A stretch of 64,000 nt of DNA from Rostratula benghalensis (taxonomy: Eukaryota > Chordata > Aves > Charadriiformes > Rostratulidae). Position numbers and translations under genes: made by a program. A model generated the notes under the pieces. It was not told the origin of the DNA. It ran no database searches and saw only the letters and a program-made list of their open reading frames with translations. The DNA lies in assembly GCA_013399305.1 (NCBI GenBank), contig VXAI01000276.1:511253-575252 (forward strand), written 5' to 3'. This document shows positions 38,151 through 50,845 of this stretch, piece by piece (within the stretch, counting starts at the first letter, position 1; each line of letters opens with the position of its first letter).

Positions 38151-40500
38151 GAGGCTCCCTCTTTCTTGTTTTGATTGAAAACTGATAATGGAGTTCACCA
38201 GTATTGTATGTAACTGGTTAATTAAAGAAAATACTAACAAGGTTGGACACTTACACAGGCATCAGGAAACTGTTCCTGTGAAAGTAGCCAGCATAATCAT
38301 AAAATACTGACTGAATTATTAAAATATTGAATTATTAAAATTGCATGAAATTACTATTACTAGACTATTGGGGCAAGTATTGTCAACTAGCTTAATAAAT
38401 TATTCAGGTCTTTGCTTCAACTTTCTATTGTAAACTGAGATTAGAATGTCTCCCACCTGTGCATAAACCAGGGCTTGAGACAAAGAGAAATTCCTAACCA
38501 TATCTGCTGAGGAGACCAACAGCCATGCAGCCTTCCTTGCACCCAGTTTTCTGTCTGTGGCCTGGGTGTTCACTGGGTCACATTCTGGTAGCGTGGTGGG
38601 ACTGAAGATTTGAGCTGACCTTTGTCATTTAATATGAGTCTTCCTCACTCACAACATGGCTTTTCCTGGTAACTCGAGGCTCTGATACAGACATTCTCAT
38701 GACACTGAGAAGGTATTTGTGTAACTGTACCCTCGCTCTGTCACCAGCACCCTTGCATCGTCCTTTGATAATGACTAAGTGGTGCTGTTTTGGTTGACCG
38801 TTTTGGATGACGGGAAATATCACTTAGTAAGAAGCACTGCATTACTGCACACTGGTAAATTTGCCTCAAATTTTCTACTAAAATTTGGTAGAACTAAAAG
38901 GTAGTTCCAACATGTAGCAGAGTTTATTTGCAAATTCTAAAGAGGGGTCAGGTTTTTATAGGTGTTTAAGTTGCACTTCTGTGAGAAATGTAGTTCTGCT
39001 AGCACCTAAAAATATGCTGGCACTTCTCAGACAAAGAAACAAGAATCTTGTGCCCTCAACAGAAATGCACATATTCTTAATCAAGGTACATTATTTTCTG
39101 AAGTCCTAATCCTGCAATAAGTTTCTTCTTGAATTACAGCTTTAAAAGTTACTCGAAAAAGATGAAAAAATATTCATTATACAAAATACCATCATTTCAG
39201 GGAAGGTGCAGATCAGTCTAGATGTATTTGGTTTTAAGACTCAGTGAGGTGGTGGTGAGAGAGCTGTGCGGAGCCACACTTCCTGAAAAAACACTGAACT
39301 GCAAAACCTTCAGCCATGTTTGTAAAAGGAGAAAACAAAAAAGAATTTTCTTGTACCACAGTATAAATCAAAGGAAAGCATATTAATGCTATGTAATTCA
39401 CAAACATTGCTGAGTAATTTCTGCCTCCCCAGAGTGCTTTATACTCTTTAATAGTGAAACCAAGAAATGTGTTTCCAGAAACATGTAAGGATTTTTGGGG
39501 AGTTTCTGGTATAAATTTACATTTTTCAACTCTTTGTGACTTTGGTCCTGCAGTTCTTGATACAGGTATCTGGGCTGACAGCATGATTTAAAAATTTATG
39601 CTGCCTTCCCCAAATAGTAATTTGGAGAGAAACTTTCTTTAAGGACAGATAGTTAAGCAGTAAAACACCTCTGCATGCAACCAAGCTCAGCTCTTCAGGA
39701 ACCTAAACATAAGTACAAGCGCATGCCTTACATTAATAGTGGAAGGTGCATTGTCATAATTCAGCCAGTTAGCAGTAATTAACACTAGTTTCTTGGGTTT
39801 ATTATATATAATTTTTGTTTGCTTTCTTCCATACCTTTCATCATTTATAGAGGTGTATTAAAGGTTATTAGGATATGAAGTAGGTGGCGAGTCTAAATGG
39901 CAGCCTAGAATTCACTTCAGAGTGATTTGCTTGTACCAGGTAGCAGCAGCTCCTGTCTCTGCGGGCAGGCTTTCAAGTCAGGAGCTCTGCACTGAGAGCC
40001 ACCTGGCTTTGGTGAAAGTCCAGACATGGGCAGCCTTGGAACATACTTGTGTGAGCATGAGTTGGGATGCAGGAGCAAGGCTGAAGCATGGTATTGCAGG
40101 ACTGGTGAGGTGCATTTTGCTAAGATGGTTAGGGAATTGTATTGAGGTCTAGTTCAGGGCAAGGGAGGTGGGGGTTGATTACGTAGATAATGAAGGGCTG
40201 AAATGCAATGGAACCTGCAGAAACATAGGAAGACCAGTAACTGCAGACTGGAACACCTTACCATAAATAGAAAATTTGGGTGTGATTTTATTAACTGTTT
40301 AATTCACTCATGCCCAAGGGAAGTAAAACTCAAAAGAGATACCAAGATTATTGTGATCTAGTCCAAGCTTTAAAACTGATGCTGGTAATTACGTTACACA
40401 ACAAGAGCATGGGCAAACAGGTGAGAAAGTTTCTGCGTAGTGAGAGGTTCATGGATTACTTCATCTTTGCTTCCTGGTTGTTTCCCCTCTTTTGAAAAAA
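38151..40500. other. Intergenic, nothing recognised
   Basis: Downstream flank of AP3B1. It has no splice-flanked coding frame and no repeat I can name. Open frames at 38629-38823 (minus) and 39234-39584 (minus) are short and without family likeness. Confidence 0.6.
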
Positions 40501-40502
40501 GG

Positions 40503-40670
40503 TCTCTCCTTCTCCTTCTCTCCTTCTCCTCTCCTTCTTCTCCTTCTTCTCCTTCTCTCCTTCTTCTCCTCTCCTTCTCTCCTTCTTCTCCTCTCCTTCT
40601 CTCCTTCTTCTCCTTCTCTCCTTCTCTCCTTCTCTCCTTCTCCTCTCCCTTTCCCCTTTCCCTCCTTTCT
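40503..40670 (+). repeat. 168-nt uninterrupted polypyrimidine (CTCCTTCT-type) tract
   Basis: Every base from 40503 to 40670 is C or T, arranged as irregular CTCCTT and TTCTCC units. It then grades into GCTCCTCCTTTCTTCTGC. Tracts like this with mirror symmetry can form intramolecular triplex DNA. The serine- and leucine-rich frames read through it are artefacts. Confidence 0.95.
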
Positions 40671-41324
40671 GCTCCTCCTTTCTTCTGCTATTTTTCTACT
40701 GAATTTTCAAATTCAATTGTTCCAAAATAACTCAAACCATTTAGAAAGAATAGGGCACAGGAAAGAGTTGTTATGTTACTATGGATGGCAGAATATAAAT
40801 ATAGGCTTGATGCACAACAGTGAAAATAACATAAGTTTTTCTGCTCTTATTTTGCACAGCATGTTATGATGCTGTGTAAGAGGATAATTTTTTTTCCTGC
40901 ATACCCTACTTTAATTCTTGTAACTAATTTTTAAAGAAAAATAGCAGAAACAGAAATGGGTCTAGAGCTAGGAACAAAATAATGGAAGATATAAATAGAA
41001 TACTGTGTGAAAGGATAGTGGAATAATGAAAGTGTTTTTAGAGCAGGGACATGATACAGCATACAAAATAATGAATGGCGTAGAAAAGGTAAATTGGGCT
41101 TTCCTGATGATCATTTCTACAAACCCAGGAACAAGGTGGCTTTCTGTAACATTTCTAAAGCAATTTATGTAAATTGGAGGAAGAAATAACTTTTCCCTCC
41201 CCCTGTTTTTAAACACAACATGTACTTAAGCTCTGATCATCCACTGTCACAAGATAATATGTTTACTAAAAGTGGAACAAAACTGGAAATGTACAGTGTA
41301 CTCTGGGCTGGGCAGTGGAAAGAG

Positions 41325-41442
41325 GGGTGGTGAAAGGCCTCCTCCGGTACAAGCCATGACTGGCAGCCATTCAGCTGCTAGCCCTGGCAAATGGCAGGTG
41401 GGTGAGGGAGCTCTCTGGTGCTTCCAGCCACCCTGCAGAGAG
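41325..41442 (+). repeat. Left arm of a GC-rich inverted-repeat unit
   Basis: GGGTGGTGAAAGGCCTCCTC through GGTGGGTGAGGGAGCTCTCT and CTGGTGCTTCCAGCCACC to CTGCAGAGAG. The inverse of this stretch recurs at 42509-42628 with about eight substitutions and one 2-base gap, roughly nine bases in ten identical. The family is not recognised. Confidence 0.9.
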
Positions 41443-42018
41443 CTTCAGCCCTGTCTTGGACCTTGGGACACCATGGTCCAAGCTCAGGCTCTTGTCACAT
41501 TCCCGAGTCTGGCACCTGTGGAAGAGTGGGCCAGGGAGGGCAGGAGCCTGGGGACAGGCAGAATCAGCTCTTCTCTTTCTGAAACACATTCCATCTGATC
41601 AAAATTCCTGCCCCTCATCTCCACCTCCAGCAGCCATGGACTCTCGTGTTCACAGGGCAGGCTTGGAGGCCTGGGCAAGCTGGCAGGTACCAGCAGCTAC
41701 AGGCACCCCCCCGAGTTGAGATCTGGTAGCTGTGGCTTTACAGGGCAGGTGGAGCAGCCTCTGCCCGCCCTGCAGCCACCCAGGCACACCTGGCTGGGCT
41801 GGGATGCCAACGGGGGTCCAGGTGCCAACAGCCTGCCTGGGAGAAGGAGCATGGAGAGGCAGCAAGCCCCCTTCCTCAGGCCACAGGAGCGTGGGTCATG
41901 TGTGACAGTGACCCCTAGAAAGGGCTGCAGCTAAATTCCAAGCGGAGGGGAGGTGTAGGCTGAGCAGCTTCCTGCTTGTTCCCAAGATTCTTTGCCTAAG
42001 TGCAAGGCTCTCTTGTCA
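41443..42018. repeat. GC-rich interior of the inverted-repeat unit
   Basis: About 575 bases that are much more GC-rich than their surroundings, with repeated words such as ACAGGGCAGG (41654 and 41740) and CCAGGTGCC/CAGGTACC. Several short frames are open on both strands, as expected of GC-rich DNA, and none resembles a transposase or reverse transcriptase. It is probably the body of an interspersed repeat, possibly LTR-derived. Confidence 0.5.
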
Positions 42019-42345
42019 CAGAGTCATAAAATAGTTTAGGTTGGAAGGGATCATCTTGTTCCAATCCCCCTGTCGTGGGCAGGGACGCCTCCCACCAGAC
42101 CAGGTTACTCAAAGCTCCATCCAGCCTGGCTTTGAACACTGCCAGGGATGGGGCATCCACACCTTCTCTGGGCAACCTGTTCCACTGCCTCACCACCCTC
42201 ACAGTGAAAAATTACTTTGTGATATCTAATCTAAATCCACCCTTTTCTGCCATTACCTGTCATCACTACATGCCCGTTGTATAAAGTCCCTCTCCAGCTT
42301 TCTTGTAGACCCCCTTCAGATACTGGAAAGCTGCTATAAGAAAAG
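42019..42345 (-). mobile_element. CR1 LINE 3' fragment, well preserved
   Basis: The + strand reads CACAGAGTCATAAAATAGTT, TTAGGTTGGAAGGGATCATC and GTGGGCAGGGACGCCTCCCA, then AGCCTGGCTTTGAACACTGC and so on to 'CCCTTCAGATACTGGAAAG'. This is the reversed avian CR1 3' region. It is the least diverged CR1 in the window. On the minus strand the ORF2 C-terminal remnant (WNRLPREGVDAPSLAVFKAR) is still open. It sits inside the inverted-repeat unit. Confidence 0.95.
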
Positions 42346-42508
42346 GCTGGCTGTTGTGACAACCTCTGCTCCTGGGGACCCTGAGCAGACTAGTGTGAGT
42401 AGGCAACAGGGCTGCACCTTCACAAAGGGTGGCAGGCCCCCTCCTCTTCTACTAAACAGTGACTGCAGGCTTGTATGTAACATACCTTGCTGCAGGGGAC
42501 ACTTCCCT

Positions 42509-42628
42509 CTCTTTGCAGGTGGTGGTTGGAAGCACCAGGGAGCTCCCTCACCCACCTGCCATTTGCCAGGGGTAGCAGCTAAATGGCTGCCAGTCATGGC
42601 TGGTACCAGAGGAGGCCTTTCATCACCC
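42509..42628 (-). repeat. Right arm of the GC-rich inverted-repeat unit
   Basis: Reverse complement of 41325-41442. Landmarks on the + strand are GGAGCTCCCTCACCCACCTG and GGTAGCAGCTAAATGGCTGC. On the minus strand a 98-codon frame runs through the arm and beyond (42334-42630). The left arm opens a matching frame on the + strand, so the arms once shared a sequence; this does not show a protein. Confidence 0.9.
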
Positions 42629-43530
42629 AATGTTGTGAGTCACTGTCTGCTTCACCATGCCTATGGCACCTATGGAATAATTTCATCCCACAGTATTTCC
42701 TATGATTTTCATTTTGGTTTGCCCTAATTTTGTATAGTTGTGTGAGGTTGTTTAGGCATTTGGTTGCACTCTGTATGTGCACCAGCAATGGAAGGTTTAC
42801 CAGCACTTGCTGAATCTTTTTGAAAAGTAAGTAGTATTCTGTAGGACTCTAAAACATCAGTTGTGAGGGAGGTTAAAGAGATTAAAGAATTACCAATTCA
42901 GTTATTTTTTTAGACTGCTTTTTCCAATTCTGACAAAAAGCCATCCCACTTGGTACCATTGATTCCTCCCTCAGCTGTCTTCAAATGTTTGCAGATTCAT
43001 GCTCTAAAGCAAGCCAGCAAGATTATTTGGGTTTAAAGACCTTGTAACCTTTTCTGTGAGGCTGCAGTGTTTTGGTGGGGTTTGGGGTTGGTTTGGGTGA
43101 TCAGATCATTTCAGTTGACAGGGCTTGGAGTGTAGCCTTCCAGACATACGGATTTGGCACAGCTCAGAAGGATTACATCCTGGTGAGGCAGAGAGAGGAG
43201 CCCCTGCCATTCCTCTTGCCCTTACAATCTTGGCACCATAACACCACCAAAGTGGCTTCTTTTATCAGAAAAAGAAGAAGAAAGGGTAAAAGAAAAAGGA
43301 AACCCGCCTCTGACACTGTGTCCAAAAGAAACTGTTCTGTTTCAGATGGATCTGCGGGCCTTTGCCAATGCCTCAGTTTGGGCAAAGTTAGTTGGTGGCT
43401 CAGCTTGACGTAATTGAAAGTCATTCTGATTTCTGCACTGTGCTTAAAAAAATTGCTTAAAAAACCACGTTATTTGATGATTAAGATTCTGGAGTGAATT
43501 GTGTTCTTTTGGGTTCTTGCACTGTTTCTC
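42629..43530. other. Intergenic, nothing recognised
   Basis: Unique-looking sequence between the inverted-repeat unit and the first enhancer-like block. It includes a purine-rich patch (43269-43301). No supported gene. Confidence 0.5.
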
Positions 43531-44260
43531 CATCAGGGACTTGGTTTCAGCGGTGTGCAGCTGCTGGAGTTGATTTACAGTGCTGCGGCTGTGGCTAGTC
43601 ATAAATAAATCCTCTTATATAGTTGTTATGAACACCTGTTAGATCATCTGTCAGCAAAGCGCTGTTCACATTTATCATGGTGCGGTAGTTATTTTACCTC
43701 AATCCATTTCCAACTGACTCGGCCTCCATCACTGGATTACTATTACCACACCATAATCGCTCGTTTCCACTCCATGTTACAACTTGCAGATAAAAGATTT
43801 CACTACTTGGCCAAATTTCATAAATAAAGGAGCAGTTCAGTGCAGTAAAAGTTTATTTTTGTCATCATTTGTCACCCCATTATTCTATAAATCAAATGGA
43901 ATAGCGCTATTGCTAGCTCAGGCGTTGCTGTCAGCCCTAGGCATGGAAATGGTCCGTTTCTTCTTTTTAGATGAGATGACATGTCTTTCAGACTTAACTG
44001 GCTTATGGCTTTGTTTCACCCATTTTATTTTATCGCCCCTTCAGAAAAATCCTTGGGGACCAGAGAGACTAAAGGAGTAAAATGGAATCAGAAAACACAG
44101 TAAAACATGCTGCTTTAGCTGTGTTATGTACATTTCCCTCCCCCACAATCATTCATTTACAAACTCCTCCGCAAAAATAATGGATCTGGATATAAACAGC
44201 CCCTCAATGCATTCTCTGGCTTTGCACAGGTTTTATCGCTCATGTCAAAACCCCGGGACT
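43531..44260. promoter_or_regulatory. Candidate conserved noncoding (enhancer-like) block 1
   Basis: Non-repetitive, balanced composition with dense transcription-factor words: E-boxes CAGCTG (43558), CACCTG (43633) and CATCTG (43645), MEF2- and HOX-like ATAAATAAA near 43603 and 43820, CCATAATCGCTCG near 43751, and AGCGCTATTGCTAGCTCAGG near 43903. No long frame or splice structure. The call rests on composition and on the OTP-side position. Confidence 0.4.
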
Positions 44261-45650
44261 GAAAGGGCTCCGGAGAGGGTGCTTCAAAGTCCTGCTAATG
44301 CATCTGCTCCTAAATGGACTTCCCACCTGCACAGGGGTGCGTTTGTGGGGTTGTGCTTTGCTTTTGGAGGTCTGCACTGATAACTTGCATTTTGGAGCCT
44401 GAGCCATCTAATAATGTTGGGCTGCCTGCACCTTGCTACACAGCTTCATAACCAAAACCCTCAGGATATTCCCCCATGCCTTCCCAGGTGCAACTTTCAC
44501 AGAAATGTTTGCTTTTTCATTTTTAAATGATTTCTTAACTCTGACTGTAAAATCTGTTCCTGGGTCGTTCTTTGATTTTTTGGCCCCGCATCCATTATAA
44601 ACACTTGGGGTTTGCTTGATTTATTGAGAAGTTAGGAGATAGATCTCAGACTAAATTTTGAAGAACACAATATTCCTTGGTTTAAAAAGAGCCAGATAGG
44701 ATGAAGATAAAGGGATGGGGTAATAGAAAAGGGTTTATAGTTGATATTATACTTCTGAGTTGGTTCTAATTCAAGTTACATTCTTCATAGTCATTATGTA
44801 GCTCATAAATTCAATAAAGTGTTTTACTATTACTATAAAAATGACAGGAGGGGGGTTTTATGTTGTAAGTTTCGTTAGTTGCTCTTCCTGTTTTATGTTG
44901 AAGTTCTCAGGCCGTTATGTCATTAAACTCCTTGGAGTCTGAAGGGCTCAGGCCCCTCCACTTCTTGTCAGTGGTGCGGTGCCTGCTGTGGGGCACGTCT
45001 GTGCAGTCGGCCTCTGTCACCATCATCTTCCTTGTCGATGACTGTCTTCGGTTCCATTTTTGCTTTCTTGTTCATTCAGAAACCCAGGTGCTTGCCTTTT
45101 TGAGGAGACAATGGGAGTTTCTGGGTGAATTTGGCCTTCCTTTGGATTCTGAGCTCTGAATGTCAGTTCTCACCTGTGGCTGAGATACATGCACATGAAA
45201 AGAGCTAAAAAGCCTTATTGCCATGGGTTTTGGGTGGCTGTGGGAAGAATCTCTTTCCAAAGAAGAGTGCTGTTATGGAAGTTAAACACATTTGAAGAGT
45301 TCACCCTCCCCTTTGCTTACCCAGGAAGACTTGCTGTGACTTTTCTCCAGCCACCTGTGTTGTAAAATTACAAGCTCCTCTTGGTTTGAAAGTCTTGTTC
45401 AGTTTGGCTGTGGGAAAACACTTGCAAACACAGTCTTGTGTATTTGCTGGGAAGGTCTCTAAAGGCAAATCCTGGAGGGTTTTTGCCTTTTCATTCATGA
45501 GGGAGAATTTTTTTTTTTTCCTAAGGCCCTGTATAATTTCTGTTATTTCTGCTTCATTAGAGGAAAGAAGCATTGAATATCTGACCCTGGAGCCTTTGCT
45601 TTCTCCAGATGTTTGCTTTGCACACAAATAATCTGCATGAAAACAGCAAC
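44261..45650. other. Intergenic, nothing firm
   Basis: Mixed unique sequence. Open frames at 44917-45159 (+), 45301-45627 (minus) and 45386-45631 (+) overlap each other on opposite strands without start, splice or family support. Confidence 0.5.
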
Positions 45651-46480
45651 TGCTAATTCAGTGGCCAAAGTGCATCAGGACCCTAATCTAAAACCTCCCA
45701 ATCCATCCAGCTGTCTGGCATTTGCTATTATAGGGCACCAACAGAGAAATGAGGCTGTGGCTTTATCACTGCACCCTGGGTGACAACTTGATTTTCTGCT
45801 TTCACCGCAGGCAGCAGCAGCCCAACATGATGGGGCTGTTAATTTGTGCATTTCATGGTGTCTGTCAGGGGGCCGGGAGAGGAGGGTTTCAGGGGAAGGG
45901 AATGGAGCATGTCCCAGCCTCGGAAGCACCTGTCTGCATTGACGGCACAGAGCACTTCTTATTAGCGTGCAGGTCTCTAAATGCAGCCCCAGGATGACAG
46001 CCTGGCATTCCCAGCACCCACACAGTGTGACAGGCGCAGGCAGCCGGTCCCATTGTTTGCCCTTGATGAGCATGTCATTAATGGAAATGGAAGAAAGTGA
46101 GGGCCACATCAGTATTCAAATAGCCTCCATCCTCTCTGCCATTCAACCGGCTGGCTCAGGCGGCTGCAGATTTCCTTCTGCAGCTCCACTTACACATTTT
46201 CACAGATTTATTCACATTGCACTCAAATCCCCTCCATGCCGCTCTGGCCCCATGGTCCCCCACTCCCCTCACAGCACAAATATGTTCCTCAGCATCTTCT
46301 GATCTGCCAAAAAAAAACAACCCGTGGACCTTCTCCCCTTCCTCCCTGTTTTGTGAATTGCTAAGGTGTCATTAGCAAATACTTCCTATTTGCAACCCCG
46401 GAAATGGAAGGTGCTATTATTTAAACTCGAAGTACCAAGCAAGGACCTGATGTGTTGTTTATGATGTTCTTATTTGCTCC
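45651..46480. promoter_or_regulatory. Candidate conserved noncoding (enhancer-like) block 2
   Basis: Low-repeat, moderately GC-rich sequence carrying words typical of developmental enhancers: CTGTTAATTTGTGCATTTCA (45826), CATGTCATTAATGGAAATGG (46071), TATTCAAATAGCCTCC (46112), and GCTAAGGTGTCATTAGCAAA followed by ACTTCCTATTTGCA (46361-46394). Opposed frames of 144 and 111 codons are present but look like chance products of the GC content. Confidence 0.4.
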
Positions 46481-49400
46481 CAAACAACTTTTGAAGCTTG
46501 TCTGGGTGACCCTTTTCTTTATAACAGATTGCAATATATGTGTTTTGGAATATTTTACCTGGTAGGTATGGAATAAGAGGATTGCAGGCAGAAGGAAAAA
46601 TAACTAAAAAAATTATCTATATTCCTCCTTACTGACATCTCACTGAATACATTAGTAAAGTCACAGTGTACTCCCTCTGAACACTCAAAACGCTCTGCCT
46701 TGACAATCGCTGGACCATGGATAGCTGGAGACAAATACCCATCTTGCTGGGTTGCACCATCTTAGGCTGTCTGTACCCCTCTGATCTCTCACAAGCAGTG
46801 TGAGCTTTTCAGGGACTGGAATGCGTTGGCCTTCTGTATTTTTATGGCATGGACCACAGCAGGATGCAAGTTGATGATTAGTGCTCCTGAACATTCCAGC
46901 AAAACAAATAACACCGTTTCATAATTCAGCTGGTATGAAGAATGTGCCTTGAGCACACTGGCATCCGGCCAGATCTTAAATGTATGTTTCTGTGCTTTAG
47001 TTTTGTCTTAGTCTGTTTTCGTAATAATATAATTAGTGCTCACAGGGGAGGCTATTGACACTACCACCAGGATCAGTTTGCTCTTTGCAGTATTTCCAAA
47101 TCGTTCTCGTTACACATCCAACTTACAGGTCGGATGTGGTACCCCTTGCCTTTTGTCTGCTCCTGTCCTCTCCAGCCAGTGATTTAGCCTCAATTCTGAA
47201 GCTCTCACCACTAATAAAGGCTGGAGCCAGCAATGAATGAATGCTGGCTGGGTGATTTCCAAACCTTGTTACTTTTTGTAGCCTTCTTTAGCCCAAAGTG
47301 GGGTAGGAGAAAGTGAGCCCAGCGATTTTTTATTGGTCAGTTCCAGAACAGATACCAGAGGAACAGAAACAGAGGTAGCAGAAACAGAGCTCTTGCAATA
47401 TATTTTGCTAGCCTACTGTCCTTCCTCTTTCCAACTGCTGCTTTGGACTAAAAAGTCCTCCTGGGATGTGACAGCATTGGGTCTTGGATGTATTTGCCCT
47501 AACGGGTGCTTTTCTTCCACTGGTGACTGTGGGGACTGTGCCAGCACTCTGGTTCCTGCAACTTAGCTCCTGGCATCAGTGCAGTGGTGACATCCATCTG
47601 GTTTTGGCTATCACCTCTGAGAGCAGGATGAAGAAATGGTCAAGTTCACATGTGGGTGCCAAAGATGCATCCCAGCACTATGACCTCTGCGAGTTTGGGT
47701 GTGTCCTTTTGCCTTGTCTCTACTGCTTCCTCTGCTCGTCTTTCTCTTGCTGACCAATTTGGACTATACAATATAAGGCAGGATCGTGCCTTTCTGTGGG
47801 TGTGTATGGTAACTTGTGCAATAGCACTCTGATTTTAGTAGGATCCTCTAGGTGTTGCTGTAATATAAATAATAATTGTCTTCAGAGATTAATTCAAAAA
47901 GGGAAAAAGGGCAGTTGAAGTTGAGTGAGACCAAGAGAAGAAACCCATGAGTTATTTCTCATGTTTAGAATGATTAATAATTTCTGCATAGTTTAATAAT
48001 TCAACAAATTGCAGAAACTGCATTTTATCAGGCTGCCTTCAGCACAAATTTAAAAAAAAAGAAAAAGGCCTTTCCATTGTTTCCATTGGCAAGCAACCAA
48101 AGACCAGTCTTCCTTCACCAGAAATACATCTAGAAATGGCTGTAAGGAGATGCTTATAACTTTAAAATTAAAGCTGACTGTGGTATTATAACAAGTCAAG
48201 TACCCTCTTTCTGAGTACAGAGCCACAAGCAGCATCCAAACCATAACAGGTGACAAGTGGCTCACCTAGAAAAAGTAGAAAATTTTCAAAACTGATATAT
48301 GGAAATATTGCATTCTAGAAGCCAAAATGTCACTGTCTTCCATAGCTGCAAGAGTATTTTGTGTGCTAACAATCCCACAACAACGTCTTACACAATGTAC
48401 ACACCAAGGACAACATGGCAAAGTTAAGAAAAACAGTAAACCCTAATCTGGTGGGATCAGCTGCTGCTCTGCTTTTAAAACTGAGCTCCCATCCTTTTAA
48501 AAGTAATTTAGCGTATGTGACAGATATGTACCTAGCATGACACCAGGAGGAAGAACTGACAAATGGAGAGCAGACATGTGTGTAGAAGAAGTTTAGGGGG
48601 TACATTTTCAGAAGCAATAAGTAATTTTAGATGCATTACATGTCACTGGAGGCTATAGACAGCACCTGATTTTCTCAGTTCAATTAATAGTCTTCTGAGA
48701 AGCAAATCCCTAGGCTTTCTTCAGTAGGACACCGCAAAAGCTAAGAAAAATTGAAAGTTTGCATCCATCTGTACCCAAAGGCTTGCAGGTAGGAAAATTC
48801 CTCTTACTGCAAGATTGGTCAGGAATGCCACTATCTCAAGCAGACTCCATAGCTGTTCCACTTGCATTACTTTGTCTGCCCATGTAGTTCTTTACTGCTT
48901 ACACCTCATACGAATTCAGTGGAGACTAGAAAAACTCAATAATTTATTTTCTTTGGGGTTGAATCAATCAAGGGTAGATTTCCTCTTTGGCTGTGCAATT
49001 TAGAAATTTTGTGGATGACAGCCAAAGAATAGTCCTGGATTTGTCATCTAGGAAGCAGATCTGACTGTGTGTACGACGGCACATACAACAGTGCACCATG
49101 AGCAATAGGACAGTTTCACAGTCAGCATGTAGTATTTTTAGCTTAACAGGCTTGTATGTTCCACTCTTCAGGGCAGATATCACTTTCCCTGTGTATGTGG
49201 TATCACAAAGGTCCAGATTGATGATACAGGGGTTATATCATTCCTACATGCAGAATAATGTAAGAGACTTTAGGTAACACACAAACTGTTGTTGCAATGC
49301 TCAGAAGACCCTTGGGAAGATGAAGGAATAGCTTGTTTCCCCTGTCCTTGTTGGATTAGAAGTAAGGTAGCAAGGCTTGGTTTAGGCACAGGAAAGCTAT

Positions 49401-50845
49401 CTGACAAAAAGGGACAATGCAGCCAATGAGCAGGCTGGCTAGAAGGGTTATAGATGCTCCAGAACTAGAAATCATTACAAGTTAGGCAAATAATCTGTCG
49501 GAAATGACATACAGTACAGCTGATCCAGCTTTAGAACACAGATGAGACACTTTCCAGTCCTTTTCTTACTGTGAACACGTAAGGAATACTTTAAACCTAG
49601 TTGACATTTCATCCTACATATTCCTCGTTTAGGTTTAGGTTCTTGGCCAACGTCACTAGGGAACAAAAAACATTTTTGCTCCGCTGCTTTCTGCTTTGCT
49701 CTTTCCCATGCTCCCATCTTCTGGCCAAATTTCTGCCTTTCTTTTTCTCTGTCCTCTGAAGTGGTCAAACACACAATTATGGAGATGTGGAGTTGGATAT
49801 ATTTTGGATTAAGTTTACCTACTTTCTGGTATTCAGATAGTTGCTACTAAGTGGTAGCCACAAGCTACTTGTTTTTATAACACTGAGTGCTGTCAGCTCC
49901 TACATTTTCAGAAAAATTAAGTAATTATGTGGTGGATTTCTACCTTTTTTTCTGACTGCAACTATATACTTCTCAGGAGGCATAAAAGCTTTGTAATGAA
50001 GAATTAAGCAGTAGCATAACAGTCTCTACTACTATTTTTTCCAACACACATGTATTTCTCTGTTGCTACATCCCATCATAGTCTGCCTTGACAAAATCTC
50101 TGTACTATTTTCCTTTCTCAGGGCCCAAGTGGCAAAGCAGTGCTTTATAGCTTGGTATCTGTTTTGATTGCTTCAAGTTTTCTGTGCACATTTACATTCA
50201 AAGAGTTGTGGTTTGTTTACCAGGCACCAGATTTGGTATGTTTGAAGTAAATGGTAAATAAAAACCTGATCTTTTTAAAGAGTCGGGCAGATTTCATTTA
50301 TGTTGGCTTTTTCAGAGTACTTCTTTTTAACCATGCATAAAGTTTGGGGCTGAATTTCCAGTGTCTCTTTAAAATGGTTGATTTTTTATTGCATATTCTC
50401 CTCCAAGACTTCATGCTTGCCTTCAATTTTCATAATGTGTGGAGCACGTTCATCCATCTTCTCTTACCATTTTTTTCCTTCTGGAGTTCTAATAGCTGTA
50501 AGCAGAGTTTTCAAGGAAGTCTCAGTTCACTGCTCTGCTTCTGAAGGCGACTCCTGTGACTGAGTTGCAGAGCACAAGTGGAAGAGAAAAGCTGCTGCCA
50601 CTGCAATGCTTCCAGCAGCATCCTCACTGGCAATGTGGTGCTTACCAGTATCTGAATGTAAAAACCATAGTGAGCACTGTTGTAATTGGTAGGGTGCTGC
50701 GGTATCTGGGTTAATCTCCTAAGAGGACAGTACAGTTGTGTCACTGAAAATGTGTCTTTTTTTCCTCTGTACATGCTTTTATGTGAAAGCTACTATAGGG
50801 TGCTTCCCATCTGGTGCTTCATTTCAGCTGCAGTTAGTGGGTTTA
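46481..50845. other. Intergenic, nothing recognised
   Basis: 4.4 kb of ordinary sequence with no named repeat, no splice-supported frame and no RNA gene that I can see. Confidence 0.5.

Noticed and set aside
40440..40869. Serine/leucine-rich frames of about 100-125 codons
   Set aside because: They are translations of the pyrimidine tract and have no meaning as proteins.
41272..41719. Two + strand frames of about 105 codons in the GC-rich unit
   Set aside because: They belong to the repeat arm and body, overlap minus frames, and have no recognised domain.
42334..42630. 98-codon minus frame resembling the + frame at 41272
   Set aside because: The likeness comes from the inverted arms at DNA level; similarity stops where the arms stop.
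45675..46302. Opposed frames of 144 (minus) and 111 (+) codons
   Set aside because: They overlap on opposite strands, with no splice or family support; the block looks noncoding and regulatory.
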